Shown here: in pieces, positions 35,709-48,529 of the stretch
How positions within the stretch are numbered: position 1 is the first letter of the stretch
Layout: each line of letters opens with the position of its first letter
NCBI GenBank assembly: GCA_905331475.1
Contig: CAJNYU010003665.1
Coordinates: 79,733 to 143,732 of the forward strand
Source: Rotaria socialis
Lineage: Eukaryota; Rotifera; Eurotatoria; Philodinida; Philodinidae
Direction: 5' to 3'
DNA: 64,000 nt
Program-made: the position numbers and the translations under genes
The notes under the pieces: model-generated
Database searches by the model: none
What the model saw: the letters and a program-made list of their open reading frames with translations, nothing else
What the model was told of the DNA's origin: nothing

Positions 35709-38700
35709 TCATTTAGCAGATGTAGTCAGTTGTTTGGTTGGTTTTCTTTTCATTACAAGATTAATATACGATTCTAATTCGCGTAATGTCGATGGTTTAA
35801 GTATTTCAAAATCGATTTCCATCTCATCTCGACTTGAATCACGTAATGATGGTTCTCGTTTATATATAATCTATTGTAGGAAAAAAGAAAGATAGAAGAA
35901 TAAATTATTATTGAAAAACAAAGATAGATAATTCCATGAACAAACCTCAACAACAGGACCAAGTTTTTCACTTGGTAAATTATTAATATCAATACTTAAT
36001 TGACGTTTTTCATCATAAGTCATTGGTCTCGAATTTTCTTCACTTTGAAGATCGAACATTGTGGAAGCAGAAGCTGCTGCATTCTTCTTCGGTGTTCTAA
36101 AAAGAAATAAAAAGAATAGAAAAAAAGAATAAAACAAAACTCATTTTCTACTAACCGTTTAACTCCTGTTGCGCCAGGTGCTGGTCCACGGCGAGCTGGT
36201 TCGCCACTTTTATTTGCATTAGACTTGGCTGCGGTATTTTTTGTTGCTTTTGTTGGCTTTGTAGGACTTATCTCTACTGCACTATATGGATCCAATGATG
36301 TACTATTGAATTGACTAGTACCATTAGAATTTATTGGATTGTTTGATGTAAGTAGACTTGCAAGAGATGTTGCTGCTTTTTTTGTTGCCGCTGTTGCAGA
36401 CGAAGGATTACGTGTAGCTGTTGGCGGCATAGGATTCATTGATGTGCCTTGCATTGTATTGAACATATTCGGCGATATTAATGATGAGTGCGTCGGTGAT
36501 AAGCGAGGTAAACGATTCGACTCATTTGCTGTACTTGTCAAAGGTAATGACCCTGAAGTACCATCTTTGGTTCTGTGCCGTTTTATTTTACGTTTGTGAC
36601 GAAATGTAAGTCGATCGTTTGTTTGTTGAATTAAAAAAGCTAATGTATTACCAATGACTTTCACCTTGAATGAATCAAATTTAGAAATAGAAAACAAAAC
36701 AAAAGACATTACTTGTTCTTGAAGAGTATATAATTGTTGTAGAGTATTTTCTCGACTATTATCAATTTCATCAGAACTATCGTCGCTTGATGCGCCATCA
36801 TCGGAACTTGTTATTATTGATGATGTATGTCCGCCAGCACTACTATTATGTTTCGATGAATGACGTTTACGTTTACGTGCTGTTGATGATATTAAACCAT
36901 TATTACGTATATTCGACAGTGATGGATCAATATCTAAATGTGTTGTCGATGATTCTTCGGGTACTTTTGCAAATTTATCTTCAAACATTTGCTAAAAGAT
37001 GTAAATGAAATTGCAAATGGAAAACGAAGGCTTCATTTTATTTGTCAACCATTTTACCTCAACTTTTTTACACATAGCAACAACATCTGTTTGTGGTCCA
37101 TTGTAAAGATAACAATTGCTGAATATAAGACGTACATCGGTAGCGAATTCATCTGCATTAGCATATTCGCGACTTTCAAGTTTTCTCTTTAAGAATAATA
37201 AAACAAAATTAATATGAAAAAAGAAAAACTCGTTTAGATTTTATTCGTACCTTGACTGTACCAAGATCCATTGGTTTTTTTATAATTAGATAATAATCCG
37301 ATAGATTCAAATTTTTAACATCGACAGGTTTAGCAAATGGCCAAACGAATGCCTGAGGAGAAACGAAATTTTTTTATTCAGACGAAGAAAAAATTTGGGT
37401 ATTTTTGATTTTACCATATTTCTCTTATTTAATAAGTCCTTGACAATGTGTAGACAAAATTTTAACTGTTCTGTCATACGATTTTTCGGTCGTTTTGTCG
37501 ATGGCTAAAAATAGAAATTTATTTTTAATCGAACAAGAATAATAGTTTTACATCATTTGACAAGCCAGTATCATATTTAGTACGTTTTGGTGCACCAATG
37601 GAGCCACCTGTACGTTTGACAATTGAATCATCATCCAAATCATTTTTTCGTTTTAAATTCTTTTTAGTTAAATTTAGAAATGAATCTTAGCGAAGAAAAA
37701 TGTTTATTGAGTAAAACATACTGTTATTGATGGATCAAGATTTGAGAACGATGTTGGATTAAAAGATATCGATGATTGTTCTCCAGATAATTGTGGAGAC
37801 ATCGATTGACTATTTTGATCAGTATGATTCAAGTTATTGTTCAATGGAGAGAACGGTGATGTTATAGCATTAGAAATGGTTGTTGATGACGTTAGATTTC
37901 GAGATAATACATTAGTAACATTTGCAAGAGAATTATTTACAGTACGTGCCGATGGCGAGGGCGCTAAATTAAATAAATAAATTTCAATAAACTAGAATCG
38001 ATAATAGATTTTTTTAGAGAACGGGAATATACTTTTTACTCTATTTTTTTTCTCCAACTCGAAAATTTAAGATATTAAAATTGTGTCAGTCATAATTTTC
38101 TATCCTTTAACTTAACCGTCAGTGTTATCAGCACACATGCTAACACAAGATTCTTATCACAAATTTGATTACTATGATATCAGCGGAGGAACCAATGAAT
38201 ATTGAGAATTGTTTCTACTATCATTTCATAAACATAGAAAACTTTTCCCTAGAGAATAAAATTGTTACTATCACTATGGTATGGATCACTTTAATAAAAC
38301 AATTTTCAATAAATCTCGATTACAACACAAGTACTTCGTAATCTTCATTAAGGACGATAAATAGGATTCAACTTAAAACAAAACAAATTAAATCTTTTCA
38401 ACTTACATGGTGAATTAATAGGTTCACTTGCAGTTGATGGTGAAGGAGCAGCAACTGCAAAGTTTCCGTCAGTAATAGTTTTGGATGCAGATGGTTTCGA
38501 TGCTTGAGGTACGATTTCGATTTCCTAAAATCAATCACAGCAATTAAAATCAATATTAAAAAATTCATTAAATCTCCTACATCTGACGGCATTTCGGCTA
38601 ATTTTTCGTAAAATATTTTTTCGAGTGTTGCTCCCATGACTACAACATCCTAAAAAATCATTCTTGTTCGGTTAATTTTTTTATTAACAATTTTTATTTT

Positions 38701-39165
38701 TAGCAGTACTTCGCCTGGTTTGTTATATAAGTAACAATTAGAAAACATCATATTTATGTCAGTAATACATTCTTTAACACTATAATAATAATTTGTCTCA
38801 AGTCGTTTCTTAACTGTTCCGAGATCCATTGGATATCGAACAATTTTATGATAATTCTATAACGAGAAAAAAAAGGTGTCTATCGATATTGATGTTCGAA
38901 ACCGAGCTATAATTATATACCGGTATCTTAAGTTTTATTGGATTAACAGGTTTTTGGAAAGGCCATGAAAACTCATGTTTCAGTAGAAATTTCAATATGA
39001 CTTTCGACATATATTGTAATTGATTAGTTTGACGACCACGCTTTGCGGCGGGTACATGTGGTAATTTTAATGGATACGTGCTTGTCGTCTGTATACGTAC
39101 AAAGCCAATGGTTAGATTAGAAAAAAACGAACAATGCAAATGATGAATGACAAGCTCACCTTCAT
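35709..39165 (-). CDS. BET-family double-bromodomain protein (BRD2/3/4-like), 759 aa
   Basis: Fourteen coding exons: 39165-39160, 39088-38921, 38856-38710, 38649-38581, 38524-38407, 37963-37722, 37659-37552, 37504-37415, 37352-37251, 37186-37058, 36991-36713, 36664-36156, 36096-35946, 35870-35709. Binds acetylated histone tails to regulate transcription. Bromodomain 1 (about residues 20-130) has the WPF shelf (FSWPFQKPV) and acetyl-lysine Asn in CYLYNKPGE. Bromodomain 2 (about 280-390) has FVWPFAKPV and [11 protein letters not shown] Ser/Asp-rich and basic region follows. The ET domain is at the C-terminus ([15 protein letters not shown].., [16 protein letters not shown]). It is a short form that ends just after ET, like BRD2/BRD3, without the long BRD4 P-TEFb tail. 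The first coding exon is only 6 nt (Met-Lys). Divergent from USP19. Confidence 0.94.
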
Positions 39166-40921
39166 AATCAATTTTTTTTATGAGAAGAAAATTAACATGA
39201 ATAAGACGATAAGAACAAATGACAATTGTCCGGCTTTATCTAGAAGAAAATTTCGATTTTTGAGTAATCTTTTTGTATGAAAGAGAAAGAAAATACTTCG
39301 CTGAAAATGTTAAGATGATTCAGCGATAGAGAGAATGAATGACAGGAGTGTGTAAATATGTGATTGAAAGAAAAAAAACAAATTATTTGAAACAATAAAC
39401 GACCGCCATGCTGATTCTTTTGTATATTAACCTCCATATGTAAATTGATGGTTAAAAGTGCATTGATGTGTCAGTTCATGCGACGTTGTTCTCGTGATCC
39501 AAACAAACAACATATTTTCTGTGTTAATTTGATTGAATTATATTATTTAGCGATGACAGATAGATAAATAAGTATTTCATATCATCACAACATATTTGAA
39601 ATATATATATAGATGTATAGATGTCGCATTTAAACAGATATTTTATATATATACGTTAGATTCCACTGTATGTATCGTATATACAAGTAGTAAGCTTGTT
39701 ATTTTGACTTTCACGTTTTCTATTTTTCATTGACAAAAAAACGAGTTCAAAATGAATTTCATGTGGTAATTCAACGGAATGAGTCTGACACTCAGAAATA
39801 GTCTCTCTATCGCTCACAAAAAAACCTTCGGAGTTATCCTAGCCAGACGTAAAAATTTATCATACTTTCATTGCAATCCACTCTTTTCTGGTCGCTTTAT
39901 CATCGTAGACAACGCCGATGTTGTATCGGTGATTGTAATTGTCATATTTTGTTTTGCGCTGTATTTTACGTGAAGTTAGGAAATGTATTCGTTGAACTGA
40001 GAACTCAGCTCATTGATTATGCTTCATGAATACAAAAGAAGGAAATTTTATATTCTTTTTTCATGCAGATTATATAGAAATGTGAATTGCACATATAAAC
40101 GCGAAGAAATCTGTGGCATGCGAACTCTAGTCACGCATGTCTATTTCAACAAGTCTCTGAGTTTGTTGTGATAGTTTCTAAGAACAACTATTTATTTACT
40201 ATGTTGGAATGAGCACACATGCCTGAATTATCATAAATCATTTGTGTGACTATAAATTGTACAGCTTACTACCTGATCATCAATGACAATAGTAAATACG
40301 CACGAGGAAATAGTACTAGTTTTCAGAACTTCTGCAAATTTAGAATGTTTTTTTTCCATTAGAAAAATTATTATTGGTATTCTCATGGATTTTAAAATTC
40401 ATCTTTTTAAAACAGTAGAGAAGTTCTAGTTAATTTAATTATATCTATAGTTCTATTCAATGGCAGCAAAAATCAATATAACTACGTGATGATTTGATAC
40501 GCATTGTTAAACACGTTCGATTCAGTATTTTAATTGTCAAGCATGAAATTAACTATTTTAACTACATAATTCTAAATGTAATCAGATATAAACTTCTATC
40601 ATTGACAAACAAATAGAACTTAAATTATTTTAATGACTTGTTGTTCGAAATACTTCGATTTTAGACTTAGTTTTTATTCATTAACTATTCTGTATATTAC
40701 CGATATCTATAACACATCGAAAGCACCATAGTCACCACAATAATCCTCTCATTGGTATGAAAAGTAAACTAATCAAAAAAATTCAAAACGTTTTTCTCTG
40801 TTTTGTTCTTCCTTGTAGCAAAAAAGGTTCCAAGTTATAAAACAAAAAGTCGCTTTATAAATTCTTGCTCAAATTCATTGAAATTCCATAGAAATCATTA
40901 TTTTTAGATCCGAATTTAACC
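39166..40921. other. Divergent promoter region, BET / USP19
   Basis: About 1.75 kb, AT-rich. It may hold untranslated first exons of both genes; the acceptor TTATTTTTAG at 40898-40907 precedes the USP19 ATG. No coding exon upstream of 40922 could be supported. Confidence 0.5.
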
Positions 40922-43900
40922 ATGTTACCTATTATAAGCGATGAACATCCGTTTAACTCCTACAAATTTCAAGATTCCAATGACTTTGTTATTGTAAATT
41001 TTTATGCAAAAGGTGCTATTGAACAAAAAGATTTCGAGGTTCTTACTGACATTGATTCTCTTGAGGTTTCCACGCCAGGTATAAAAGAAAAAAAGAAAAT
41101 GAATAACTGAATCTTATCAAAAATATTTCTGTATAATCATTGTTCTAGCTGGTGAAAAATGGAGTTTTCAATTATATGAACATGTTTACTCTGATAGAAC
41201 TGAAATGAAAATTGATATAAATGAAACTAGAACACAAACAACACTAGAATTTCGTTTATATAAACAACAGATACATACAGTATGGCCACAACTTTATAGT
41301 CTTCACACAGTTCCAATTACACCTAAAAAAAATGATCTAAATAAAGATCCAAATGATCGACAAATAAATTCTAATATGGAGCAAGAAGAAGAGCCTATTG
41401 AATTGTCTTTAAAGAACATAAAAACTGAATTTATGGAAACGAATTTTAATACAGCTGTATTGAGCATTTATGTGAAACAAGTATCTAGATTACAACTACA
41501 ATTTAATGAAACTAACTTTACGGCTATATTTAAATCAGAGTTCGAAACATTCTACGAATTCACGTACAAATTGTTTTTCTATATTTATGTTTTTTAGTGA
41601 CGAAGAATTTCTGCAACTTCATTCAATACCAGCTGAAAGACTAATTAAATTGTTTGTTCGTGTGAAAGAACGTATTAAACCTGATGAATGTTTTTCACGG
41701 AATACAGCAATGGTCATCGAAATTAAACTTGTTAAAGAAAATCAGAATGGCATTAGATGGAATCAATTAGGACCGAATGAATATTCGGACGCTCAGCCAA
41801 TAACAGGTTCCACATTATTATCATTAGCGAATTCAGGTGATCTAGCATCTACCCAAGCAGAAAAACTTTTAAGAAAACGCGTTTACACACTCGATCGGGA
41901 ACCGCGATTGTGAGTCAGTAACGGAACNTTAAACGCTCAGAATTGGAGTTTTCACGCTCTGAAAGTGAGAATTCTGCGTAAAAAACGCGTTTCTTGCGTT
42001 TCGCTACTGAGCGTTAATGACTCACAATCGCGATTCCCGATTGAGTGTGTAAACGCGTTTTTCCAAAAGTTTGTCTGCTCGGGTATCAGAAAGGTGACAC
42101 AAAGCACCTCTGCGGGAAAATTTTAGTTGAAAGTGAAACGATCGCATTCGTTTTGACTAGAACGAAAATGAAATAAGTAGTAAAAAATTCCAGTAATATT
42201 GTAAGCTAAAAGAGAATTAGATAATATCGAAGTGATAATCTCTAAACATCAACAAGAAACGAAAGATAATTCATTGAGACAAAATATCTAAAAAGTCACT
42301 TTAAAATTCTAACCGAAGCATTTTAAACTACTCTGATATACTGATTTTGGACAGATAAATCTCATCCGTGAGAATGCTGTGACTAGCGAGCAAAACATTT
42401 GATAATATTAATCAACAATTGTTGATCTCGATTTTCACTTATTAGTTGATTTCATGGTCTTACGAATATTTTACAAGATTCAGTCAATTAAACTTCAATT
42501 ATAATCGAGTATGTCTGAACGATCGTGAGGTTCATTTATAAAAGAAAAATTGTACGGCGAATTTTTCCTATACTATTTCTTTTTGTAATAAAAAATCTAC
42601 CGAGATCAACACAAGTACAACGAGCAGATGTTCACATGCTAAAATATTTACCAATCGACACTATGCACGCTGTATATTTTTCACGAAATACATTTTTGTT
42701 GTTTTCAGAGTTTTTTGGAGCAAGCTCGTACACCAACCGATCGGTAAAACAGATTCTATTTTGATTCTTATATTTGTTTTTGTATTTTAGCCAGAAATAC
42801 ATTCTTCTCGGTCATTATTGCATTTGAAAGATAATATAAGCCGACCCACTATGTCACTATCACTACCACCGTCAATTGGCTATACGGGTATTTACAATCC
42901 TGCCAATTCATGCTTCATGAATGCTGCTGTTCAATGTTTATCAAATACACGTGAACTACGAGATTATTTTTTACGTGAGTAATTTATCTTTTTTTCGCTT
43001 TTTTATGAGATTTAGATTATTTTCTCTTTTATGTAAATAGACTCATACCATTCTCTTGAGATAAATCAAGTAAATCCACTTGGTATGAAAGGTGCAATGG
43101 CTGAAGAATTCGGTAAAATAATTCAAGAGCTATGGTGCGGAAACTATAGTTATATAATTGCAAATCAACTACGTGTTCGTCGAATTCGATTGCTTTTCTA
43201 TAATATATGTTTCAATCATTTTAGGATTATGCAGCTAAAAGACATCAAGAATTTGTCGGTAATGGACAACATGATGCGCAAGAATTATTAACAATTTTAC
43301 TGGATGCTATTCATGAAGTAAGAATTTACACCGGAAATATCGAATTTAAACATTTGTTTTTTTACTCTTTGAGGATCTTAATCGAGTGATTAGTAAACCT
43401 CTTGTGCCACCAATAGAAGATGAAAATCGACCAGACGAGGTAAATATATGTATATATAGCTAAAAAAGAATTGTAATATTTTATCTTATTAATGATAAAT
43501 TGATTAAGAATAGTAGCGATCTTCGATGATGCTTAGATTTCACTGCTGGATCTAATTTATAATCATTGTAGAATATTCGTAGAATCCATGTTTTTATATG
43601 TAAATAGGTTATTGCTGATGAATATTGGCGTGGTTATTTAAGTCGTAATGATTCTATTATTGTTCAATTATTTACTGGACAATTTAAATCGAAAACGAAA
43701 TGTCCACAATGTCATAAAGTTTGTCAAAGAAAACAATTAAAATTTTCAAAAAAACCCATTTCCTTGAAATTTCCTTTAGGAATCGGTTACATTCGATCCA
43801 TTTACATCGATCTCTGTACCATTACCAAAATATGTATCAGTGGATACAATTGTTATATTTCAAAATATTGAAAAGCCACCAACTAAAGTTTGCTTTATTC

Positions 43901-46900
43901 TGTTAAAAAGCAAATTTCATTATAAACTCTAACTAATTTAGTATCGTGTTGTTATGTCTTCCGATGGTTCGATCGGAGATTTAAAACGACGTGTATCAAG
44001 TAAATGTGGTTTACCAATTACTAAAGTTGTTTGATAAATCTCTATTCTTTTTCTTTGTGACAAATCGAATATGTATTTAGATGTTAGCATATAAAATGCA
44101 AAATAATCATTCGATAGAATTTCTTAAAGATACGGACCAAGTTCCAACAAACAACTATTCATGGAATAGTTTTGATATGACATGCATGTGAGTTCATTTT
44201 TTTTGTTTCGTTGAGAAATGCACTGGCTGTTTTCGTATCTCATGGTTATAATATTATTCTTGTAGAACTGAAACGTTGACAAGTGCTGAATGTAATGATG
44301 AGAAAATGATTTCGTTAACATTTTATCAACGCGTCTTTAAAGCACCTGATTATATATCGTCATGTGGTTATTGCCAAGCACCACCGAAACCGGATAGTTC
44401 ACCGGTTTTTTGTAATCATTGTTATCGAGTAGCGTATTGTGATGAGTGAGTTGATTATTTTATGTTTCGCTACATTGATTGTTATTTTAAATAGAGACTG
44501 TCTAAAATTTAATGAAAACGATCATAAAGATTTTTGTGAGTTTCGTGCGTCGGACAATTATGAAACTGTGGGTCTTCCATTCATTGTTTCATTACCGGAA
44601 TCGAAATTAACATGTAAAAATGTATTTGAACAAATAAATATTAATGCTAAGTAAGTTATAAAATAAAATGATTTAAAGTACAAGTATTTCTCCTCTTTTT
44701 TTTTCTTCTAAAGACGAAGTGTAGAAGTTGATATCGAACATTCAAAATCAATTCGACGATCATCTGTATTCAATAATGGTTTTAGTTGTAACGATGATGA
44801 GGATGATGATGATGATGATGATAGGTAAATTAAATTGATCTTTATTTAGTAGGCTTTCATTTCAAATACCGCTGCGCTCTCCATATTAGAAGATCCCCTT
44901 TAATTAATTAATTTTTTGCTAATTACGAACTTTAATTAGCATTTTCCCATCGAAATATGCCTGATTCTTAGCATTTTAAGCTGAAAATATTAAGAGAACG
45001 TGTTCACAATTATAATGACACCCTTAAAATCCTGAAAATTGTCGTAGTTTTCTGAAAAACCTTTTCAATTAAATATTAGGAAAAAATGCGGTTCTTAATA
45101 CAAGACCCGCCAGGAAAATTTTTACGCTGGAACATAATAGAAGACTCGGGGTCTTGTATTGTGGGGGGGAGAGTTCAGAAGCCCTATAAAAACAAAAATA
45201 TCTTTATGCAAACAAGTGTGTATTTCTAGAAGAAAAAAATTGACTTCTTTTTCTATCGCATTAATTCATCATTGAGGATCGAATATGCGACTCAAATGTT
45301 CTTGATTTCTCAAGTTATTTTCATAACAATGAGATGCATCTTGAAGTAATGCTTGCCATAAAAACGAGGTTGGACACCAGCTGTATAACAAAAAAAAACG
45401 AATAAATGGCTCCTGGTGTGACAGAAGTCCTTGATAACGAAACAATAGTAAGCTTAAGTTATTAAGAAATGAATTTTAAACACAGATTTGATCTTCTATT
45501 GAGGATTTTATTTTTCCGAAGGGTACAAATGTAGATAGACTATCGATTACATAGTAGATATGACAGCATTATCGATTGTTCTTGATGAAAATATCTTTCA
45601 ATTTTAGCTTTAGTGATATTGAAAATACCGATTGGACAACAATAAAAAGTCGACTTTCAACATCTGATTCATGGTCTATAGTTCGTATCGGTGATTATTT
45701 TGTTAAAAAGAATACAAACAAAAAGAGTTCAAAACAAAAAATTGACGCAAGAGAAAATATTGTTGATGATACATCAACAAATAATAATAATAATAATGAG
45801 CAAGAGCCAATGGTTACAAGCCATGATAATGTTAGTAACACGGAGAATTTTGATATGCTTGATGATATATGTACTCCTCCTCAACCATTATATCGTATAA
45901 TGCCTCAAACAACGAATGATATGAAGAATAATTTTCAGTCAATTATTGAGCCTGGTTAGTGAATGATTAATTAAGCGAACAATGAAATAAAATCTTCTTT
46001 TTGTTTTTTCTTTGCTATATTAGGTGATGATGCAGAGAAAATTTTACGTTCTCATACTTCGTTTTCCATTGATTGGTTTACAGAAAATAAAAGAGAATCA
46101 GCATTTCGTGTAACATCATCCATGCATCGTAGTGGAATAAACGGCCTGGTTGACGATGAGAGTGTTTCTAATGCATTTTCTAGAGGTTTTTCGGGAAAAT
46201 TTCCTTTTTCTTATAACTAAAGAATTTTCGTTTTTGAAGATCAAGATGTAACACTTCAACAATGTCTTCAACTATTTATTGAACCTGAAGTTCTAGGGCC
46301 TGATGATAAATGGTATTGTCCACATTGTAAAGAACATATTCAAGCTGAAAAGAAAATGTCCGTTTGGCGTTTACCACCAATATTAATCATACATCTCAAG
46401 CGATTCAAATATAGTCATTGTTCTTCATTAGGTTATATGTCAAGTTCCCGCGAAAAAATTGATACAACAATTAAATTTCCAATTCGGTACGTTCAATGGA
46501 AACAAAAAGAGAGAAAAACTCTAAAATCTATCTTTTTAGTGATCTTAATATGGCGCCATATTGTTCATCAATATCTGCAGACAATCAGCAGCATGAAGCT
46601 TTATCGCGATTTCGTTATGATCTTTATGGAGTTATAAATCATTGCGGTTCGGCTTGGTTTGGCCATTATACATCTAATGCAAGACTTTTGGCATTTAATG
46701 ATTCAGCAAAAACTGAAATTGGTAAACAATAATAAATATTTCGAAAATGAAAGAACACTATTTTCATATAGGTTGGCGTCTTTTTAATGATCAATCTGTG
46801 TCATCGTTTGCAAACGACAAAGATCTTATTCGATCCGATGCTTATGTTCTTTTTTACAGACATCGTAATTTGCCAGTTCAATTTACTTTACAAGAACAAT

Positions 46901-46935
46901 TACAACGTGCTTTATCTGAATCACTCGCTACTTAG
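40922..46935 (+). CDS. USP19: Ubiquitin carboxyl-terminal hydrolase 19, 1085 aa
   Basis: Twenty exons: 40922-41078, 41149-41539, 41598-41836, 42709-42743, 42791-42974, 43041-43174, 43225-43317, 43374-43439, 43608-43718, 43780-43887, 43942-44025, 44081-44187, 44266-44445, 44495-44650, 44714-44824, 45608-45954, 46024-46185, 46240-46486, 46540-46721, 46772-46935. Two CS/p23-like domains lead into a split USP catalytic domain. The Cys box is [11 protein letters not shown] (usual GNTC is ANSC), QHDAQELL follows, and the His box is [15 protein letters not shown] zinc finger is inserted (CGYC, FCNHC, YCDEDC, HKDFC), which is diagnostic for USP19, a deubiquitinase in ERAD and protein quality control. 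There is no C-terminal membrane anchor, unlike the ER isoform in mammals. An acidic Asp run at exon 15 comes from (GAT)n. The donor at 41836 is inferred by phase. Confidence 0.93.
41850..42085. repeat. Foldback element in USP19 intron 3
   Basis: Arms of 74 nt at 41850-41923 and 42012-42085 are inverted copies with about eight mismatches. Shared words include AACGCGTTTACACACTC and GCGATTGTGAGTCA. A nested pair AACGCTCAG / CTGAGCGTT lies in the spacer. The spacer carries the window's only ambiguous base, N at 41928, consistent with assembly trouble at a hairpin. The left arm begins 13 nt after the inferred donor, and the reading frame stays open through most of it. Confidence 0.85.
45097..45160. 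repeat. Short inverted repeat in USP19 intron 15
   Basis: AATACAAGACCC (45097-45108) faces GGGTCTTGTATT (45149-45160), followed by a G-run at 45162-45168. It lies in a 783-bp intron (44825-45607) much longer than its neighbours, so the intron probably contains an inserted miniature element. Confidence 0.6.
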
Positions 46936-48529
46936 AAAAACAAAACAAAAAAACTTTCCATCACAACCAATGTTTTATATAGGCGTTAATATATGAATAA
47001 TCTTTCGTTTCATTCTTTCTACTCAAGATTTTGAACTAACTGTGATTTTTTTGTATTTGTTTATTTTTGATATCAAAATAACTTGCGTGTGTTTTACTTC
47101 CATTTATATTTTCGTTTGTAAAAAAAAAAACATTGTAAACTTACCAAGAAAAACAAAATATTATTTTCTTGACAATTCTCTTTGTTAAAAGTAAGCGAAG
47201 GTAAATTATTCTATTTAGACTATTTTAAGCTAACTGAAACCACTATTAAAAGAAAGCAAGAAAAAACGTGCCTCATTTTATTTACTAAATCTTTTTAAAG
47301 AAAATAAATAATAACCGCATTTATTTTCTCTTAACAATGAATCATGCCATCTGTGGTGATTGATATTAGCATTGTTTTAATATTCACGATACATCTGTTG
47401 ATCTGTATAATAAGAAACAAACTCCATGAAGTGAAACATATTGTTCTCGAAAAATCTCAAACCTATTAAAAATGATGAATTATAGAAATGTTATGATTAT
47501 GTCACGCTAGAAAACGAAAAAAACAGAAAAATAGACATACATGTCATCGTTTAATGATATTTTTGACAAACGATAGAAAAACAAAAAATTATCAAAGAAA
47601 GAAAATGTGGGCAGAGAAAACGAAGAGAAAAATGACTCCCATTATAAAATATACTGTCTCATAGTCGAAAAAGTCATTGAGTCACTTACTTTGTTTCTAC
47701 TTGTGAATGTTCGGTATACATGTGTGAAAAGAAAAAGGGTAAAAAGAGGAATTGGGCTCATTTTTCTTTTTGCCGCGATTTTACTTATTTATCTTTTCCG
47801 ACGACTGACTCATATTATGACTAAGGTCTCTGCTTGAGTGAAATACAATCTCTTACTCACAATAACCAATTCGCCCACATAGTTCTCTCTGTTTTTACCC
47901 ATCAATAAATATGTATGTATATTTATATCGATGCATGCATACCACCAACTATTGTCAATGAAAAACATACTTCACTGTCAACGATGTCTTCATGCACATA
48001 CAGCTGATGTATGACTGCTTATGATTAATGGTATAGGATCCTATCCTAATTTAGAACATTTTACACTATTAGACATGAGAAAGATTGTATTTTTTACCAT
48101 CATTCATGTAAAACAGATACATTGCATACCCCGTCGGTAAGACGTTTTCGTTAATTTCTTTTTTTTTTGACTTGTTTCTTCATTGAAAAGAAAAATGGAG
48201 AGAAAAAAGATAATATCTGATGAATAATCAATCATAAACTAGATGAGTTTGCATACCTATATAAATGTTGCTAATTGAGTAACAGGCAACCAGTGATAGA
48301 ATCAATCTATCGTTACCGTCATATCATTATTATGATTTTTTATTTTTACCTATATTTATTCGATAAGAAAAAATAGGCAAGGACACATATTAAACACACG
48401 TACCTTTGCCTATATATGTGCGTTTATGCATACGCACATACATGTATATATATATATATATATGCATATGAGTGATACACAAAAAGATATTTGTCTTTTT
48501 TAGATTTCGATTTAAGAAAAAAAAAGAAT
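46936..48529. other. Intergenic region USP19 / sHSP
   Basis: AT-rich and gene-free. A (TA)n tract lies at about 48445-48463, close to the downstream gene. I see no clear repeat family. Confidence 0.55.

Noticed and set aside
41837..41913. Extension of USP19 exon 3 to the end of its open frame
   Set aside because: The sequence falls in the foldback arm, and only the donor at 41836 (phase 1) joins exon 4 and the catalytic domain in frame; kept as an alternative, not the main model.
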